A stretch of 64,000 nucleotides of DNA. Origin: Serripes groenlandicus. Lineage: Eukaryota; Mollusca; Bivalvia; Cardiida; Cardiidae. This document shows positions 33,576 through 45,479 of the stretch, piece by piece (within the stretch, counting starts at the first letter, position 1; each line of letters starts with the position of its first letter). Below the pieces are notes generated by a model, which searched no databases, was not told where the DNA came from, and saw only the letters and a list, made by a program, of their open reading frames with translations. The translations under genes were made by a program, and so were the position numbers. The DNA lies in assembly GCA_031761405.1 (NCBI GenBank), contig JASEVX010000001.1, forward strand, positions 49,337,102 to 49,401,101, in the 5' to 3' direction.

Positions 33576-34582
33576 GTGTATAAATAATGTGAAACATACA
33601 AATATGCGTCCCTTAGTTCACATATATCATAATGTTTCACCATATCTAAAACCAGTTTTCTAAACAGACATTGTCATTTATCAACGAATGGATTTTATTC
33701 ACTTTGTTCAGAGGATTTTAAATAGAGACATATCTAAAATAGCATTGGATGCCTGAGTTCATTGAAGGCCTTTATATCAGCGATATCCGCAGAGACGAAA
33801 CACCGTCAAAGCGTTTATTATAACAATATCCACAGAGACAAAATCAAAGCAAAACATGATGGCATCAGACGTCGCACGACAAAGTAACCAAACGCCCTGA
33901 GTCTTGTTCGGAGCTCTAGATAAGGTGAGTATTGTCAATTCCAAAACCCTTCATTGGCACTCAAACCCCATGTTGTTGGTACTGAGTCATAAGAGAAATA
34001 TGAGAGGTTAACGACCAGAGTACTCCTCCTTATCTACTATTCTGACTTGGTATTAGTGATGGAGACCGATCTTTTATCAGTGTATAAATAATGTGAAACA
34101 TACAAATATGCGTCCCTTAGTTCACATATATCATAATGTTTCACCATATCTAAAACCAGTTTTCTAAACAGACATTGTCATTATCAACGAATGGATTTTA
34201 TTCACTTTGTTCAGAGGATTTTAAATAGAGACATATCTAAAATAGCATTGGATGCCTGAGTTCATTGAAGGCCTTTATATCAGCGATATCCGCAGAGACG
34301 AAACACCGTCAAAGCGTTTATTATAACAATATCCACAGAGACAAAATCAAAGCAAAACATGATGGCATCAGACGTCGCACGACAAAGTAACCAAACGCCC
34401 TGAGTCTTGTTCGGAGCTCTAGATAAGGTGAGTATTGTCAATTCCAAAACCCTTCATTGGCACTCAAACCCCATGTTGTTGGTACTGAGTCATAAGAGAA
34501 ATATGAGAGGTTAACGACCAGAGTACTCCTCCTTATCTACTATTCTGACTTGGTATTAGTGATGGAGACCGATCTTTTATCA
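33576..34582. repeat. Nearly exact 504-bp tandem duplication
   Basis: Copy 1 starts gtgtataaataatg at 33576 and copy 2 at 34080. The only differences I noticed are one missing T (catttatcaacg versus cattatcaacg) and the last bases. It includes cggagctctagataaggtgag. It is either a very recent duplication or an assembly artefact. Confidence 0.9.
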
Positions 34583-34624
34583 CCCCCCCCCCCCCCCCCC
34601 CCCCCCCCCCCACACACACACACA
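34583..34624. repeat. Poly-C run followed by CA repeat
   Basis: 29 consecutive C (34583-34611), then (CA)n, directly after the duplicated segment. Confidence 0.95.
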
Positions 34625-34796
34625 TACAGCGAACGACTTCTAAACTATCTAGGAAAAATAAGGAAACTTTCTACAAATGCAAGTTTAAGTACTGAACAGA
34701 GTTGAACACATTGTAGAAAAGGAGAAATTGCTTGTATTGTTTTCAAAAGTCATGATTTGCAGAGAGGCACAGAAAGCGTCTGTATGTGGGAAAGGA
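34625..34796 (+). mobile_element. TF1 MITE, left terminus lost
   Basis: cgacttctaaactatctagg, spacer, gttgaacacattg and gaaattgcttg survive. The right end gtctgtatgtgggaaagg is followed by ATTAA. One inner arm is truncated. Confidence 0.7.
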
Positions 34797-35084
34797 TTAA
34801 TAACTGATTTTGGACCAACAACATTGCCAAACTTGATATTGGTATACCTAAATAGTGTTTTTTAGCAATTGACCGGATCCTATGTATAGTGCTTAGAGCG
34901 TGCACACCGGAACTGGAAGAACAAATGAGCTCGTCCATGGAAATAGGTACAAGTTGGGTTTTCGATAACAGTGTAGAACCAGATACACCTGCTGTATATC
35001 TGCCCCGTCTTATCAGCATCTACAAAAGTAAGATTATGTGATCTTGAGATAACACTGTGTGGAGGCGCAGGCTGATTGGGTTTT

Positions 35085-35235
35085 GGGCAATGATTTTTGA
35101 AGTGGTAGGTGTGGCTTCACTCCTTGGCGACTTGTACGTAGGTGTCAGGATAAATAATACCGGTAAGACTGGTAATTTACCATAAACGCCGTCATGTTAC
35201 CGAGATACTGTTACAATCGGCGTTAAATACCATTT
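35085..35235 (+). mobile_element. SINE 3' domain, diverged
   Basis: gtggtaggtgtggcttcactccttggcgac, taggtgtcagg and tggtaatttaccataaacgccgtc align by eye with the SINE at 59481-59682. It ends ggcgttaaatacc, without an AATC tail. Confidence 0.5.
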
Positions 35236-35265
35236 CTTCACACAAACGACATTTGACACCTGCCA

Positions 35266-35449
35266 ATGAACACGACTTTTGAAAACTTTGCAGTAAAAGT
35301 CGAAATTGCTCAAAACAATTGCAATTTCTCTTTTCGCCACAACGTTTTCAACTCTTTTCAGTACTTCATTTCATTTTTAGAGATTTTCCAAATGAATTCT
35401 AGATGTTTTCAAAGTCATCTGCTGCATATATGTTGTATGTGGGAAGGGG
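35266..35449 (-). mobile_element. TF1 MITE, left terminus lost
   Basis: It starts in aacacgacttttgaaaac and ends gtatgtgggaagggg at TTAA 35450-35453. A further fragment (gcagacgacctttgaaaag) follows immediately. Confidence 0.75.
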
Positions 35450-35692
35450 TTAAGCAGACGACCTTTGAAAAGTCACGTGAATAAATGGGTTAAATACCAT
35501 TCAAACAAACAAAGAACACTTACAGTCATTACCCAATATAGTTGATTCAACATATGGAATGGAATAACATCTGGGTAGCATTTTGACAAAAACACATATA
35601 TTGGGGATAATATATCATTTTTCCAACAATGTTTACACAAAATCTCACAAACTGCGTCTGCTTGGTCGAAATGGTTTATAGTGCATGTTTAA

Positions 35693-35914
35693 CCCTTTCC
35701 CTCATACAACAATTCTCCAGCAGACGACTTGGAACAATTTTGTATTATAATAAAAAATCTCAATAATTGAATGGATAACCTATGACTTAAAGCGGAAATT
35801 ATTGTGACAAAAGGAGAAATTGCTCGTTTTGAGCAATTTCTTCTTTTGTCACTATGTTTTCAAAGAAGCCGTCTGCTGCAGAGGCCTCAGAAAGCGTCTA
35901 TATGAGGGAAAGGG
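35693..35914 (+). mobile_element. TF1 foldback MITE, full length
   Basis: TTAA at 35689-35692 and 35915-35918. The centre is aaattgctcgttttgagcaattt. Confidence 0.88.
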
Positions 35915-36289
35915 TTAACATGATAGGATGGAAAGATTTGCCAATACAATCTTGGATTTTTATAATAAATTAAACAACATGAATTAAAATATCAACGAGA
36001 AGACAAAAATCTACAGCTGTTTCGTTTTGATAAACTGATTATATAGCGGTAGATTTCAGAAATGATTTAATAACGCTCGCATTGTTATCGACCATGAATT
36101 ATATTATCGAAAACAAAGAGCTATTTAATACCAGGTGCCATAAATAGATGTAAATTGCAGCTATACAGGTAAGTCATAAACAGGTAATAATTTAGTCCGT
36201 GCGTGTTTGTGAGGGTTACAATAAGTCCATGTTTTATTCAATTGATTCCCAACATGATCTAATACGGAATATGCCATGCGGAGGTGTTT

Positions 36290-36512
36290 ACCCTTTCCAA
36301 CATACAACAAATCTCAAAACGTTGAAAACATCTTATCGAAGTAGTCAAAGGATTATCCGCATGAAAATGTTAATACTGTTGGAAACAGTGTGGCAAATTG
36401 ATAGATTGCTCATTAATATTAATGAGCAATTTCTTCAATTGTCACGATGTGTTCAATTGTCACGATGTGTTCAAACGTCGTCAACGGCAGAGGCGTATGT
36501 ATGTGAAAAGGG
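36290..36512 (+). mobile_element. TF1 MITE with matched stem variant and small duplication
   Basis: The inner stem reads gtggcaaattga...tcaattgtcac with a long centre, attgctcattaatattaatgagcaat. The segment tcaattgtcacgatgtgt is duplicated. TTAA follows at 36513-36516. Confidence 0.8.
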
Positions 36513-36715
36513 TTAATATATCAATATCATATAACAGGCATGTTTCATGCTGTTCCGATATATTACTGACTATTTTTGGATCGTGCTTATATTTGATATG
36601 AATCGCTTACGTGTTATTTTAGAGTCATTCACCTTGGAAATCATATAACTCAGTGGCGCTAAGCGTTGTCTGAATCGTTCTGGAAGGATTTGGAAATCTA
36701 CGATCGAATTGTTAA

Positions 36716-36914
36716 ACCTTTCTCACATACAACAAATCAGCAGCAGCCGACTTTGAAAACATCTCCATAAAAGATAGTTTAATTGTTAAATGAAGTTGAA
36801 AACATTGTGGCCAAAGGAGAAATTGCTCATCATGAGCAATTTCACCTTTGGCCACAATGTTTTCAGAAGTCGTCTGCTGCTATTGCGTCAAAATGCGTCT
36901 GCATGTGGGAAAGA
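36716..36914 (+). mobile_element. TF1 MITE, GGCCAAAGG subtype
   Basis: TTAA at 36712-36715 and a right flank of cttaag. The stem gtggccaaaggagaaattgctc..gagcaatttcacctttggccac is almost perfect. Confidence 0.85.
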
Positions 36915-36919
36915 CTTAA

Positions 36920-37402
36920 GCGGCACTCGATACATTTAGTATGGTATAAAATAAATATTGAAACGAGTTCAAAATTCTTAACAAGTAACTGGCTTTTTTC
37001 CCCTAAAAACGTTTACAAAAAGTAAAAACTTAACAACGTGGATATGCATAAGGGTAAGGGTAACATGTACTGTACGGGTTTTTTTATTGTTAAATTTGCA
37101 TTTGAAAGGGGTTGTAAATGAAAAGGGAAAACCGTTATTTCAAAAACAACCTTCAAGTGTAATTACATGATAAAGGCTTTTCAAACATGCACACTTTTTT
37201 TATATAAACAGAAATATTTAAATATAACAATTTTAATAGGGTTTATAAACATGGTTTAAATTATGGGACAACTGCTGTGTTCTTGCTCCGGCTATCAGTA
37301 AATGATCCGTGTTGTCAAGCAATCTGCTCTTTTACTGTGTAGAAATGCGACTTATAAATATGTATAGCCTTTTAACACAGAAATGCTTCCCTTGGCCGCT
37401 TG
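36920..37402. other. Unassigned AT-rich sequence
   Basis: No recognisable feature. Confidence 0.35.
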
Positions 37403-37406
37403 TTAA

Positions 37407-37629
37407 CCATTTCCCTCATTTATACGCTTTCTGACGCCTCTGCAGCAGACGGCTTTTTGAAAACATAGTAACAAGAAGAAGAAATTGTACAAAACGTGCA
37501 ATTTCTCCTTTTGTCAAAATGTTTTCCACTTTTAGTCATAGGTTATCCATTCAATTATAGAGATTTTCCATTATTTGACAAAATATGTTGAAAGTCGTCT
37601 GCTGCAGAATTGTCGTATGAGGGAAAGGG
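37407..37629 (-). mobile_element. TF1 foldback MITE, full length
   Basis: TTAA at 37403-37406 and 37630-37633. This is the inverted form of the 1863-type copy (tttagtcataggttatccattc spacer). Another fragment (cttatttccaacaac...ctgctgcaag) follows to 37675. Confidence 0.88.
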
Positions 37630-38055
37630 TTAACCTTATTTCCAACAACATTTTCAATAGTTATCTGCTGCAAGAGGAAATGGATAAAACAATGTTTCTC
37701 AGCACCAGTTTTGCTTTAATTGTTTTCCAGTGAAACATGTATGTGGGTACATACAGCGCAGACCTAATTTGTTTCTCATTCACGTGCATGTATTCCGTCA
37801 CACAATACATAATCAATACATGGATTAAAAGCAAATTAATGGTAAGGTCTGTTTTTCGTGCTTGTGAAGAAACACGTTTTCTGCACTTCTTTGAGGGGAC
37901 CGCATCGTCTACATTTGGAAAAAAGTTTCTTCTAACCTTTAATGGGAACATTATGTTTCTACTGTGATTGATATGTCCCTTTTGTCGATAAATGTTCTGA
38001 TAAGTTACAAAACACATGTACAGTCCAATTTGTAGCCTCCCGAAGGAGAGTCAAT

Positions 38056-38235
38056 ATCTGTAAAAATATAATAAGTCTCGATAAATGAAAGTAAATTCAT
38101 TGAATAGAGTTGAAGACATTAGGAAAATAGGAGAAAATGCTTATAGTGAGCAATTTCTCACCTTTTGCCATGTAACGTTTCAAAACTCGTCTGCTGCAAA
38201 TGCGTCAAATAACGTATATATGCGGGAACGGGTAA
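38056..38235 (+). mobile_element. TF1 MITE, left terminus lost
   Basis: The spacer ctcgataaatgaaagt, a core with agtgagcaatttctcacc, and right end atgcgtcaaataacgtatatatgcgggaacggg. Confidence 0.65.
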
Positions 38236-38450
38236 ACAGATATTAGAACGGATCTTGTTTCATGAAAACCTTCATCCGGGACTTCACTACCAGCGATGAT
38301 AAAGTTAAGTCGTTGTCTCTGCACAAACCGATCAGGGTCTCAAATGTTATTTTTAGTAACGTGTAGATATCGCAGAAGCATGTTTAGAAGGCAACATGTG
38401 ACAGTACATCGTCTATATATGGATGCAATTTGATCGTAATAGGCATTTAA

Positions 38451-38626
38451 CTCTTTCGCGCCAAATGCAATATTGAGGTTTTTGTAACGAGCTGTCTCAC
38501 CTGAAATCAGCATTGTTTGCCTTTTAGTTATCAAAATAGTCCAAACTTGTATTACATGAGAAATGGAGATGCCCGATTTTGAACATGGAAGAAGAGTCAA
38601 CTTTAAACAATTCGGCGCTGAAAGAG
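38451..38626. mobile_element. Second TTAA-flanked MITE family, CTCTTTC ends
   Basis: TTAA at 38447-38450 and 38627-38630 flanks CTCTTTCGCGCC...GGCGCTGAAAGAG. Length is 176 bp. The interior is unrelated to TF1. A piggyBac-type origin is inferred from TTAA. Confidence 0.75.
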
Positions 38627-38845
38627 TTAATTATAGTATGATGGTCGGGGTATTTTCGTGGCGTTGAACAAAGCAGCATTTCGATATATCCGGGTAAGTT
38701 CCAGACGGTAACTCAATCTTTATATTATAACAAGTTGTGTTTTGACATTATAACCACCTGTAATGGTCCATGTCACACGAGAATCGAGCTTCGGAGATTT
38801 GAAAATTGATGTGAACTGTGATGCATGTCTCTTTACGCACCTTTT

Positions 38846-40082
38846 ACACATGGTCGTTGTCAAAAGGTTCCATCGAGTGGTGAACGACTAGGTAACGAAC
38901 AGGGGATATCCCGATCAGACTTTATGTTACATGGTCGTTCTCAAAAGGTTTCATTGATTGTTTAACGACTAGGTAACGCACATGGAGTACCCCTATCAGA
39001 CTGAATTGTACACGGTCGTTTCAAAAGGTTCCATTGATTGGGGAACGAGTAGGTAACGCACAGGGAGTACCCCTTTCAGAATCTGCCATTCTTGATCGTT
39101 CTCAAAAGGTTTCATTGATTGGTGAACGACTAGGTAACCAACAGGGAGTACCCCTATCAGACTGTATTTTATATGGTCGTTCTCAAAAGATTTCATAGAT
39201 TGTTTAACGACTAGGTAACGCAGAGGGAGTACCCCTATCAGACTGTATTTTACATGGTCGTTCTCAAAAGGTTTTATTGATTGTTGAACGACTAGATAAC
39301 GCACAGAGAGTACTCCTATCAGACTGTATTTTACATGGTCGTTCTCAAAATGTTTCATTGATTGGTGAACGACTAGATAACGCACAGGGAGTACCCCGAT
39401 CAGACTGTATATTACATGGTCGTTCTCAAAAGGTTTCATAGATTGTTTAACGACTGGGTAACGCACAGGGAGTATCCCGATCATACGTTATGTTACATGG
39501 TCGTTCTCCAAAGGTTTCATTGATTGTTTAACGACTAGGTAACGCACAGGGAGTACTTCTATCAGACTGTTTTTTACGTGGTCGTACCAAAAGGTTTCAT
39601 TGATGGTTTAACGACCAGGTAACGCACAGGGAGTCTCCCGTTCAGACTTTATGTTACATGGTCGTTCTCAAAAGGTTTCATTGATTGTTTAACGACTGTA
39701 ACGCACAGGGAGTATCCCTATCAGACATTATGTTACATGGTCGTTCTCAAAAGGTTTCATTGATTGTTTAACGACTAGGTAACGCACAGGGAGTACCCCT
39801 ATCAGACTGTATGTTAACATGGTCGTTCTCAAAAGGTTTCATAGATTGTTTAACGACTGGTTTCATTGATGGTTTAACGACCAGGTAACGCACAGGGAGT
39901 ATCCCGATCAGACTTTATGTTACATGGTCGTTCTCAAAAGGTTTCATTGATTGTTTAACGACTAGGTAACGCACAGGCAGTACCCCTCTGCCATTCTTGG
40001 TCGTTCTCAAAAGGTTTCATTGATTGGTGAACGACTAGGTAACGAACAGGAAGTATCCCGATCAGACTGCTTCTTACATGGT
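38846..40082. repeat. 81-bp minisatellite, about 15 units
   Basis: The unit reads acatggtcgttctcaaaagg, tttcattgattgtttaacga, ctaggtaacgcacagggagt, acccctatcagactgtattt. Since 81 is divisible by 3, the minus strand is open for 162 codons (39484-38996) as 27-residue repeats (ILPVRYLVVHQSMKPFENDH). Some units are truncated or fused (near 39850, 39990). Confidence 0.92.
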
Positions 40083-40399
40083 CACCAAATCCTGAAAGTC
40101 GGTTATCTTGCGATGAAACCCAAAGATGTATAAAATAAGTCCAAACGTACTGTGTTGAAAATGTCAAGTACACAACGTGAGACAGATCGAGGTTAAGGTA
40201 AGTGCTTTACATGTTCATTGAAAACTCTTTCTAGTGGAATGGAGCGTTTATCATACAGATAAGCAAGATGACAAAGTTACCTAGACTGCGTAGGCAGGTT
40301 TCTCCACGCATTGGCGGTATGAACTGTTTGTGCGGTGTTTTACGACATTGGTCATGCATTCATTATTACGCGTACAAAACCAGATATTGATTTAACCTT

Positions 40400-40540
40400 T
40401 AAGTTCTTTTCCGACATGTAGACATTTGAAAACATTGTGGCAACAGGGGAAATAGCTCGTATTCAAGAACAATGTTTTCTTTTTCCACTGTGTTTCAAGT
40501 ATTCTATACTGCTTTCAATTATAGTGCTTTTCAATGTACA
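40400..40540 (-). mobile_element. TF1 MITE remnant
   Basis: cttttccgacatgtagac, tttgaaaacattgtggcaacaggggaaat and attatagtgcttttc survive. The right terminus is absent. Confidence 0.5.
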
Positions 40541-40623
40541 ATGTATTTGTCTTTGTCGAGTTAAGCCCTTTCCGACCTGAAGGCGTTAATCTCACTAGAC
40601 ATATCTTTCTATATTTGCTTTGT

Positions 40624-40818
40624 TTGTTGTTAATGTGTTTTACTTCACTTTCAACACGTTCATGTTACATCACGGCGTTTCCTGGATAAGTTACCTGTAG
40701 TTCTGGTTAATATATCCTGATACCAGCATTTCAATTGCAATGCCAGAGCTCCACAACCCAGCTCGCCGGCCGGTGACCGAACCCGCGTTTTCTCACACCC
40801 AGACGTTAGTTCGAAATA
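40624..40818 (-). mobile_element. SINE, diverged, with B-box-like head
   Basis: Left part gtgttttacttcactttcaacacgttcatgttacatcacggcg matches the conserved 3' end of the SINE at 11961. The right part inverted contains cgcgggttcggtcacc, a B-box-like sequence. Confidence 0.55.
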
Positions 40819-40860
40819 AAACATGCCATTGATGAGCACATCTCCATGGTAGTGAAAACC

Positions 40861-41963
40861 ATCCCCTTCATTCCCTGATATTTAAAGTCGCCTGATACAT
40901 CCCCTTCATTCCCTGATATCTAAAGTCGCCTGATACATCCCCTTCATTCCCTGATATTTAAAGTCGCCTGATACATCCCCTTCATTCCCTGATATCTAAA
41001 GTCGCCTGATACATCCCCTTCATTCCCTGATATCTAAAGTCGCCCGATACATCCCCTTCATTCCCTGATATTTAAAGTCGCCCGATACATCCCCTTCATT
41101 CCCTGATATTTAAAGTCGCCTGATACATCCCCTTCATTCCCTGATATTTAAAGTCGCCCGATACATCCCCTTCATTCCCTGATATCTAAAGTCGCCCGAT
41201 ACATCTCCTTCATTCCCTGATATCTAAAGTCGCCCGATACATCTCCTTCATTCCCTGATATCTAAAGTCGCCCGATACATCCCCTTCATTCCCTGATATC
41301 TAAAGTCGCCCGATACATCCCCTTCATTCCCTGATATCTAAAGTCGCCCGATACATCCCCTTCATTCCCTGATATCTAAAGTCGCCCGATACATCCCCTT
41401 CATTCCCTGATATCTAAAGTCGCGCGATACATCCCCTTCATTCCCTGATATCTAAAGTCGCCCGATACATCCCCTTCATTCCCTGATATCTAAAGTCGCC
41501 CGATACATCCCCTTCATTCCCTGATATTTAAAGTCGCCTGATACATCCCCTTCATTCCCTGATATCTAAAGTCGCCCGATACATCCCCTTAATTCCCTGA
41601 TATTTAAAGTCGCCTGATACATCCCCTTCATTCCCTGATATCTAAAGTCGCCCGATACATCCCCTTCATTCCCTGATATTTAAAGTCGCCTGATACATCC
41701 CCTTCATTCCCTGATATCTAAAGTCGCCCGATACATCCCCTTCATTCCCTGATATCTAAAGTCGCCTGATACATCTCCTTCATTCCCTGATATCTAAAGT
41801 CGCCCGATACATCCCCTTCATTCCCTGATATTTAAAGTCGCCTGATACATCCCCTTCATTCCCTGATATTTAAAGTCGCCTGATACATCCCCTTCATTCC
41901 CTGATATTTAAAGTCGCCTGATACATCCCCTTCATTCCCTGATATTTAAAGTCGCCTGATACA
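40861..41963. repeat. 38-bp minisatellite, about 29 units
   Basis: The unit is atccccttcattccctgata plus t(t/c)taaagtcgcc(t/c)gatac. Units are almost identical. Variation is concentrated at two T/C sites: units in 41160-41500 are mostly tcta...cccg, and end units are mostly ttta...cctg. Not CRISPR: there are no unique spacers. Confidence 0.95.
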
Positions 41964-41994
41964 CTTTGAATTCGGAACCATCAACAACATTAGT

Positions 41995-42205
41995 TAAGAG
42001 TGTGGAAGACAGTGGTACAGAGGTAGAGCGTCGGCCTCTTGTACCAAAGGTCCCGGGTTCGAATCCCGTGATGAGCGGGTTCTGCCTTTGGGATTTTTCC
42101 ACACAAACGGCGCGAGTACTGGTTAAGTTTCAAGGAAGCAGACATCGAGCGTGATTAATATAAGCTTAAAAGCTTGCTTCGTAATCGATGTAAAATAAAT
42201 AAGTT
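41995..42205 (+). mobile_element. tRNA-derived SINE
   Basis: The head tggtacagaggtagagcgtcggcctc (A-box-like) and cccgggttcgaatcccg (canonical B-box) are separated as in tRNA. The acceptor stem does not pair and the anticodon loop is too long for a functional tRNA. The tail continues tccacacaaacggcgcgagtactgg and an aagcttaaaagctt palindrome. Confidence 0.65.
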
Positions 42206-42396
42206 TAGACTTCAAAGACAGCAGACGACATTATAATTGGCTACCATAATGGAGAATTTTAAAATTCAACAGGGAGACCTACAGGGAATTCACAGCTTTG
42301 AAATATGTATACGGTGATAAGCATGTGATTATTATTGGTCCATTGATCTTACTGTCCTATTTCTATCGGATCATGTGCCGTTTACGTGATAATTCA

Positions 42397-42662
42397 TGCT
42401 GCGGCGATAGACATCTGCGTAATGTATCGACCAGATCAGCCTGCGCTGTCCGCGCAGACTGATCCGGCCGACACATTCCGTCTTAGGGGGATAGAGTAGT
42501 GATTCCTGAAACAGAAAATCCACAGGAGGCGAAAAGTGTCTATCCGGGTAGGCCTGTATGGCATGCTTAGGCTGATCGGGGTCGATACTTTACGCAGAGT
42601 CCACACTGATGATTTTCTCACAAGACGGCCTACACATTGATTTTTGAAAAGCTACGCCCCTG
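42397..42662 (+). mobile_element. hAT-like MITE, 5'-truncated
   Basis: From gcggcgatagacatctgcgt to gctacgcccctg it matches 51282-51626. The CAGGGGCGTAGC start is missing. Confidence 0.75.
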
Positions 42663-42709
42663 GGTATGGACTTTCAACCTCACGTATTCTGACACGTATA
42701 AAATAAGTG

Positions 42710-42791
42710 TGGCACTCGGAGAGTAACAACATACAAACGTTCCGATTGACTGGCACTCGGAGAGTAACAACATACAAACGTTCCGATTGAC
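42710..42791. repeat. Two exact copies of a 41-bp unit
   Basis: tggcactcggagagtaacaa...ttccgattgac starts at 42710 and 42751. Confidence 0.95.
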
Positions 42792-43244
42792 AATGTCGTT
42801 CGTCGATTGGGCGGCGTTCAGTCTCGGGAATTTATAGATGAGAAAAAAAGGCAACCAGTCGCCGGATATAGGCTACACAAATCCTTTTCGAGACCAGTTC
42901 GGTCGGTAAATGGTTTCAATTTCAACATAGATCAGCAGATTAGCATGATCGTAAGAGCAATTGCCGATCCCTGATGACCTGTAAACATATAACAGCATAT
43001 TTTAACAACCAGCAACAAAGCTCCAGATAACGGTCCCCTTTCCTGTTCTAAAATATTTATTTGGCCTCCAAAACATATGGCGTGGGGCATTCAAAATAAT
43101 CGCCTCAGTGAGACGACTAATTTGAGTACCTACAGCATATGTTTTGATGCTACGAAGGATATAGTGGGGAAAAAACTCCGTTCAAACATTTTCATTTAGT
43201 CCTCTGTACCAACCAATGATTTTCTGAGGTCGTGTGACTAAGCT
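42792..43244. other. Unassigned sequence
   Basis: A short agctccagataacgg near 43020 recalls the end of the element at 4242. Otherwise nothing is recognised. Confidence 0.35.
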
Positions 43245-43248
43245 TTAA

Positions 43249-43489
43249 CCTTTCCATCATACGACAATTCTGCAGCAGACGGCTTTGAACATGTTTTGTC
43301 AAAAAATAGAAAATCTCTATAATTGAATGGATAACCTATGACTAAAAGTTGAAAACATTGTGGCAATGTTGAAAACATTGTGGCAAAAGGAGAAATTGCA
43401 CGTTTTGTGCAATTTCTTCTTTTGTCACTATGTTTTCAAATAGCCGTCTGCTGCAGATGCGTCAGAAAGCGTCTATATGAGTGAAAGGG
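43249..43489 (+). mobile_element. TF1 foldback MITE with 22-bp internal duplication
   Basis: TTAA at 43245-43248 and 43490-43493. gttgaaaacattgtggcaa is duplicated in the left inner arm; otherwise full length. Confidence 0.88.
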
Positions 43490-43814
43490 TTAATTGAACC
43501 ACGAATCAGTCACGTGAAAGCGCATGTTCAATCTGCAGGACGAAGAATAACCCGAGATAAACTTCGGTTCTCTGTTTATCCTCGCACTAGGCTATATAAT
43601 AGGATAAAGGAAACCCACAGATCGTATTTCCGTCTACTCTGACCAATGACATTTGGTTCTTTTTGCGAAACGACACGCTGTGCTATCTCACCTGTAGTAG
43701 CTGTTTAATATAATTTGAAATATTTATGAGGATTGGCAAATCCAATTAACACCAACAACCATCAGTACTTACTGTGCGTGCGTCGTGAGCATCATCTGCC
43801 GTTTCATATCCAGG

Positions 43815-44215
43815 TAACCCTTTCTAGCACACAGCACATGACTTTGAAAACAGCCTGGCCAAAACATATGAAAAATATCTGTAAATGAAAGTATAATAAT
43901 GTGTAGCGTGTGCCGGGTCCTTCATGGAGTAAACCGCGATGTACGTTGTTTAACTCCGTGAAAAAAAAGAAAAGTCTGACAACCTCGCTATAAAAGCCGG
44001 CTTCCACAGCAAGTCTGCAGACGTGGTATTTGTACATAAACCCCATTCCCCATTAAAAATTGAAAAAAAGAAATTGAATACATATAATTATATATATAGT
44101 GACAAAAGGAGAAAATTATCATTATTAGCAATTTCGACTTATTTGCACATGTTTTCAGAAAACAAACACATCTGCTGCAGGGGTATAAAATGCGCATGTA
44201 TTTGGTTAAGGATTA
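43815..44215 (+). mobile_element. TF1 pieces separated by unrelated sequence
   Basis: 43815-43905 is a left half (ccctttctagcacacag to aatatctgtaaatgaaagt). 44085-44215 is a right half (gacaaaaggagaaaattatc to cctgctgcaggggtataaaatgcg). The ~180 bp between them has no recognised ends, so a split copy is possible but unproven. Confidence 0.5.
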
Positions 44216-44817
44216 ACCATGTCCTTGGTACATAAGTATTCTGATACCTCGTGCAGCAGCCGGCAGTTGACTCCAGTGTGGTGGACAAAATAGGGGAGGG
44301 GGTTCGAGATGTCTTTTCATTTCCTCTCAATATTTCATCAAAGCTGATCAAAATGGCTTTGTTGGAATGGTCTTTTTGATACATCTGGGGGGGAAATGTA
44401 GGCATGATGAGTTTGTTTACCCTCGCCGTGCAGAAATATCTTTTTGGCGAGCAATCTGAGAAAAATGATGGAAAGCATACCTTTATGATGTAGAGAAGAA
44501 ACCGAAAGTAAGAATCGTGTCGAATCCAGATGTCACAGCATACAAGTGCGAAGTATTGACAATGATGGTCGAGGGAATAATTCTCGACAGCGTTACAAAA
44601 TGAATCTTGATTTCATTCATTATATAACTAATTGAATATACTTGTTCTCCGGTATCATATAATGATATCCTACTCTGCATTGGTATATATATATCACGTT
44701 GTTTCTAGGGGGTATGTTTTATGTTTGATGGGTATTGTACATCAAACACGTACCGTCTATAGAGGCCTTGGTATCACCTTAATACGAGTGGCAACACATT
44801 GAGGGGTTATTTAGGAT
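44216..44817. other. Unassigned sequence
   Basis: gtttaccctcgccg near 44412 resembles the end of the MITE at 8171, but no partner end is seen. Confidence 0.35.
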
Positions 44818-44985
44818 CAGCTTACATGCGTCTTCTGACGCCTCTGCAGCAGAAGACATTTGACAACATAGTGGCAAAAGGAGAAATTGCTCATGATGAG
44901 CAATTTCTCTTTTTGCCCCTATATTTTCAAATACATTCCGTCATTAATCGTTATTTCAGTTTTAAGAGTTTCCATATGTTTAAAA
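44818..44985 (-). mobile_element. TF1 MITE, right end lost
   Basis: cttctgacgcctctgcagcag, a good hairpin gtggcaaaaggagaaattgctcatgatgagcaatttct, then a fading spacer. Confidence 0.75.
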
Positions 44986-45479
44986 TTAGGTTCGACATGT
45001 ATGTTAAAGTTTAAAACTATTTCTATGACTGATAATGGTCCCCTTGCCTCGTTCATCTATCGTTTGTGTTTACCGGATACACGTTCTCAGCCATTTTGTA
45101 AACATTCGCGGATGAATACAAAAAAGTGATTCGGTCATGTTATATTACACACGTTACATATAAAGAAATACGTAATGGGTATATGAGATCGGATACAAGC
45201 ATTGTCATGTGATAAAAGTTTATAAGAAAAATGCAGAGCTATATCAGACTTCTGGTGTGGTGACTAATCTGAATCAACACCGATAAAAAAATGCCGTATG
45301 ATCGGTTTTCGCAGACATTTTTAAAAACAATACAATGTGGATGAACTATTGAGGTTGTTGAAACAGGGAGTAGAAAAGAAAAAGATGATGAGTAATATGA
45401 CTATTTTCGATCTTGAAAGTAAACGTTTTCCCAGTAATGCTTCAATGTTGAATTCAATGTCGATGCGTTCTAACAGTAA

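Noticed and set aside
38996..39484. 162-codon minus-strand frame as a protein gene
   Set aside because: It lies wholly inside the 81-bp minisatellite and exists because 81 is a multiple of 3. No start context, domain or flanking exon supports it.
40861..41963. CRISPR-like array
   Set aside because: The 38-bp units abut with no unique spacers, and the surroundings are clearly eukaryotic repeat DNA.
41995..42070. Functional tRNA gene
   Set aside because: The A- and B-boxes are good, but the acceptor stem does not pair, the anticodon loop is too long, and the sequence continues into a SINE-type tail.
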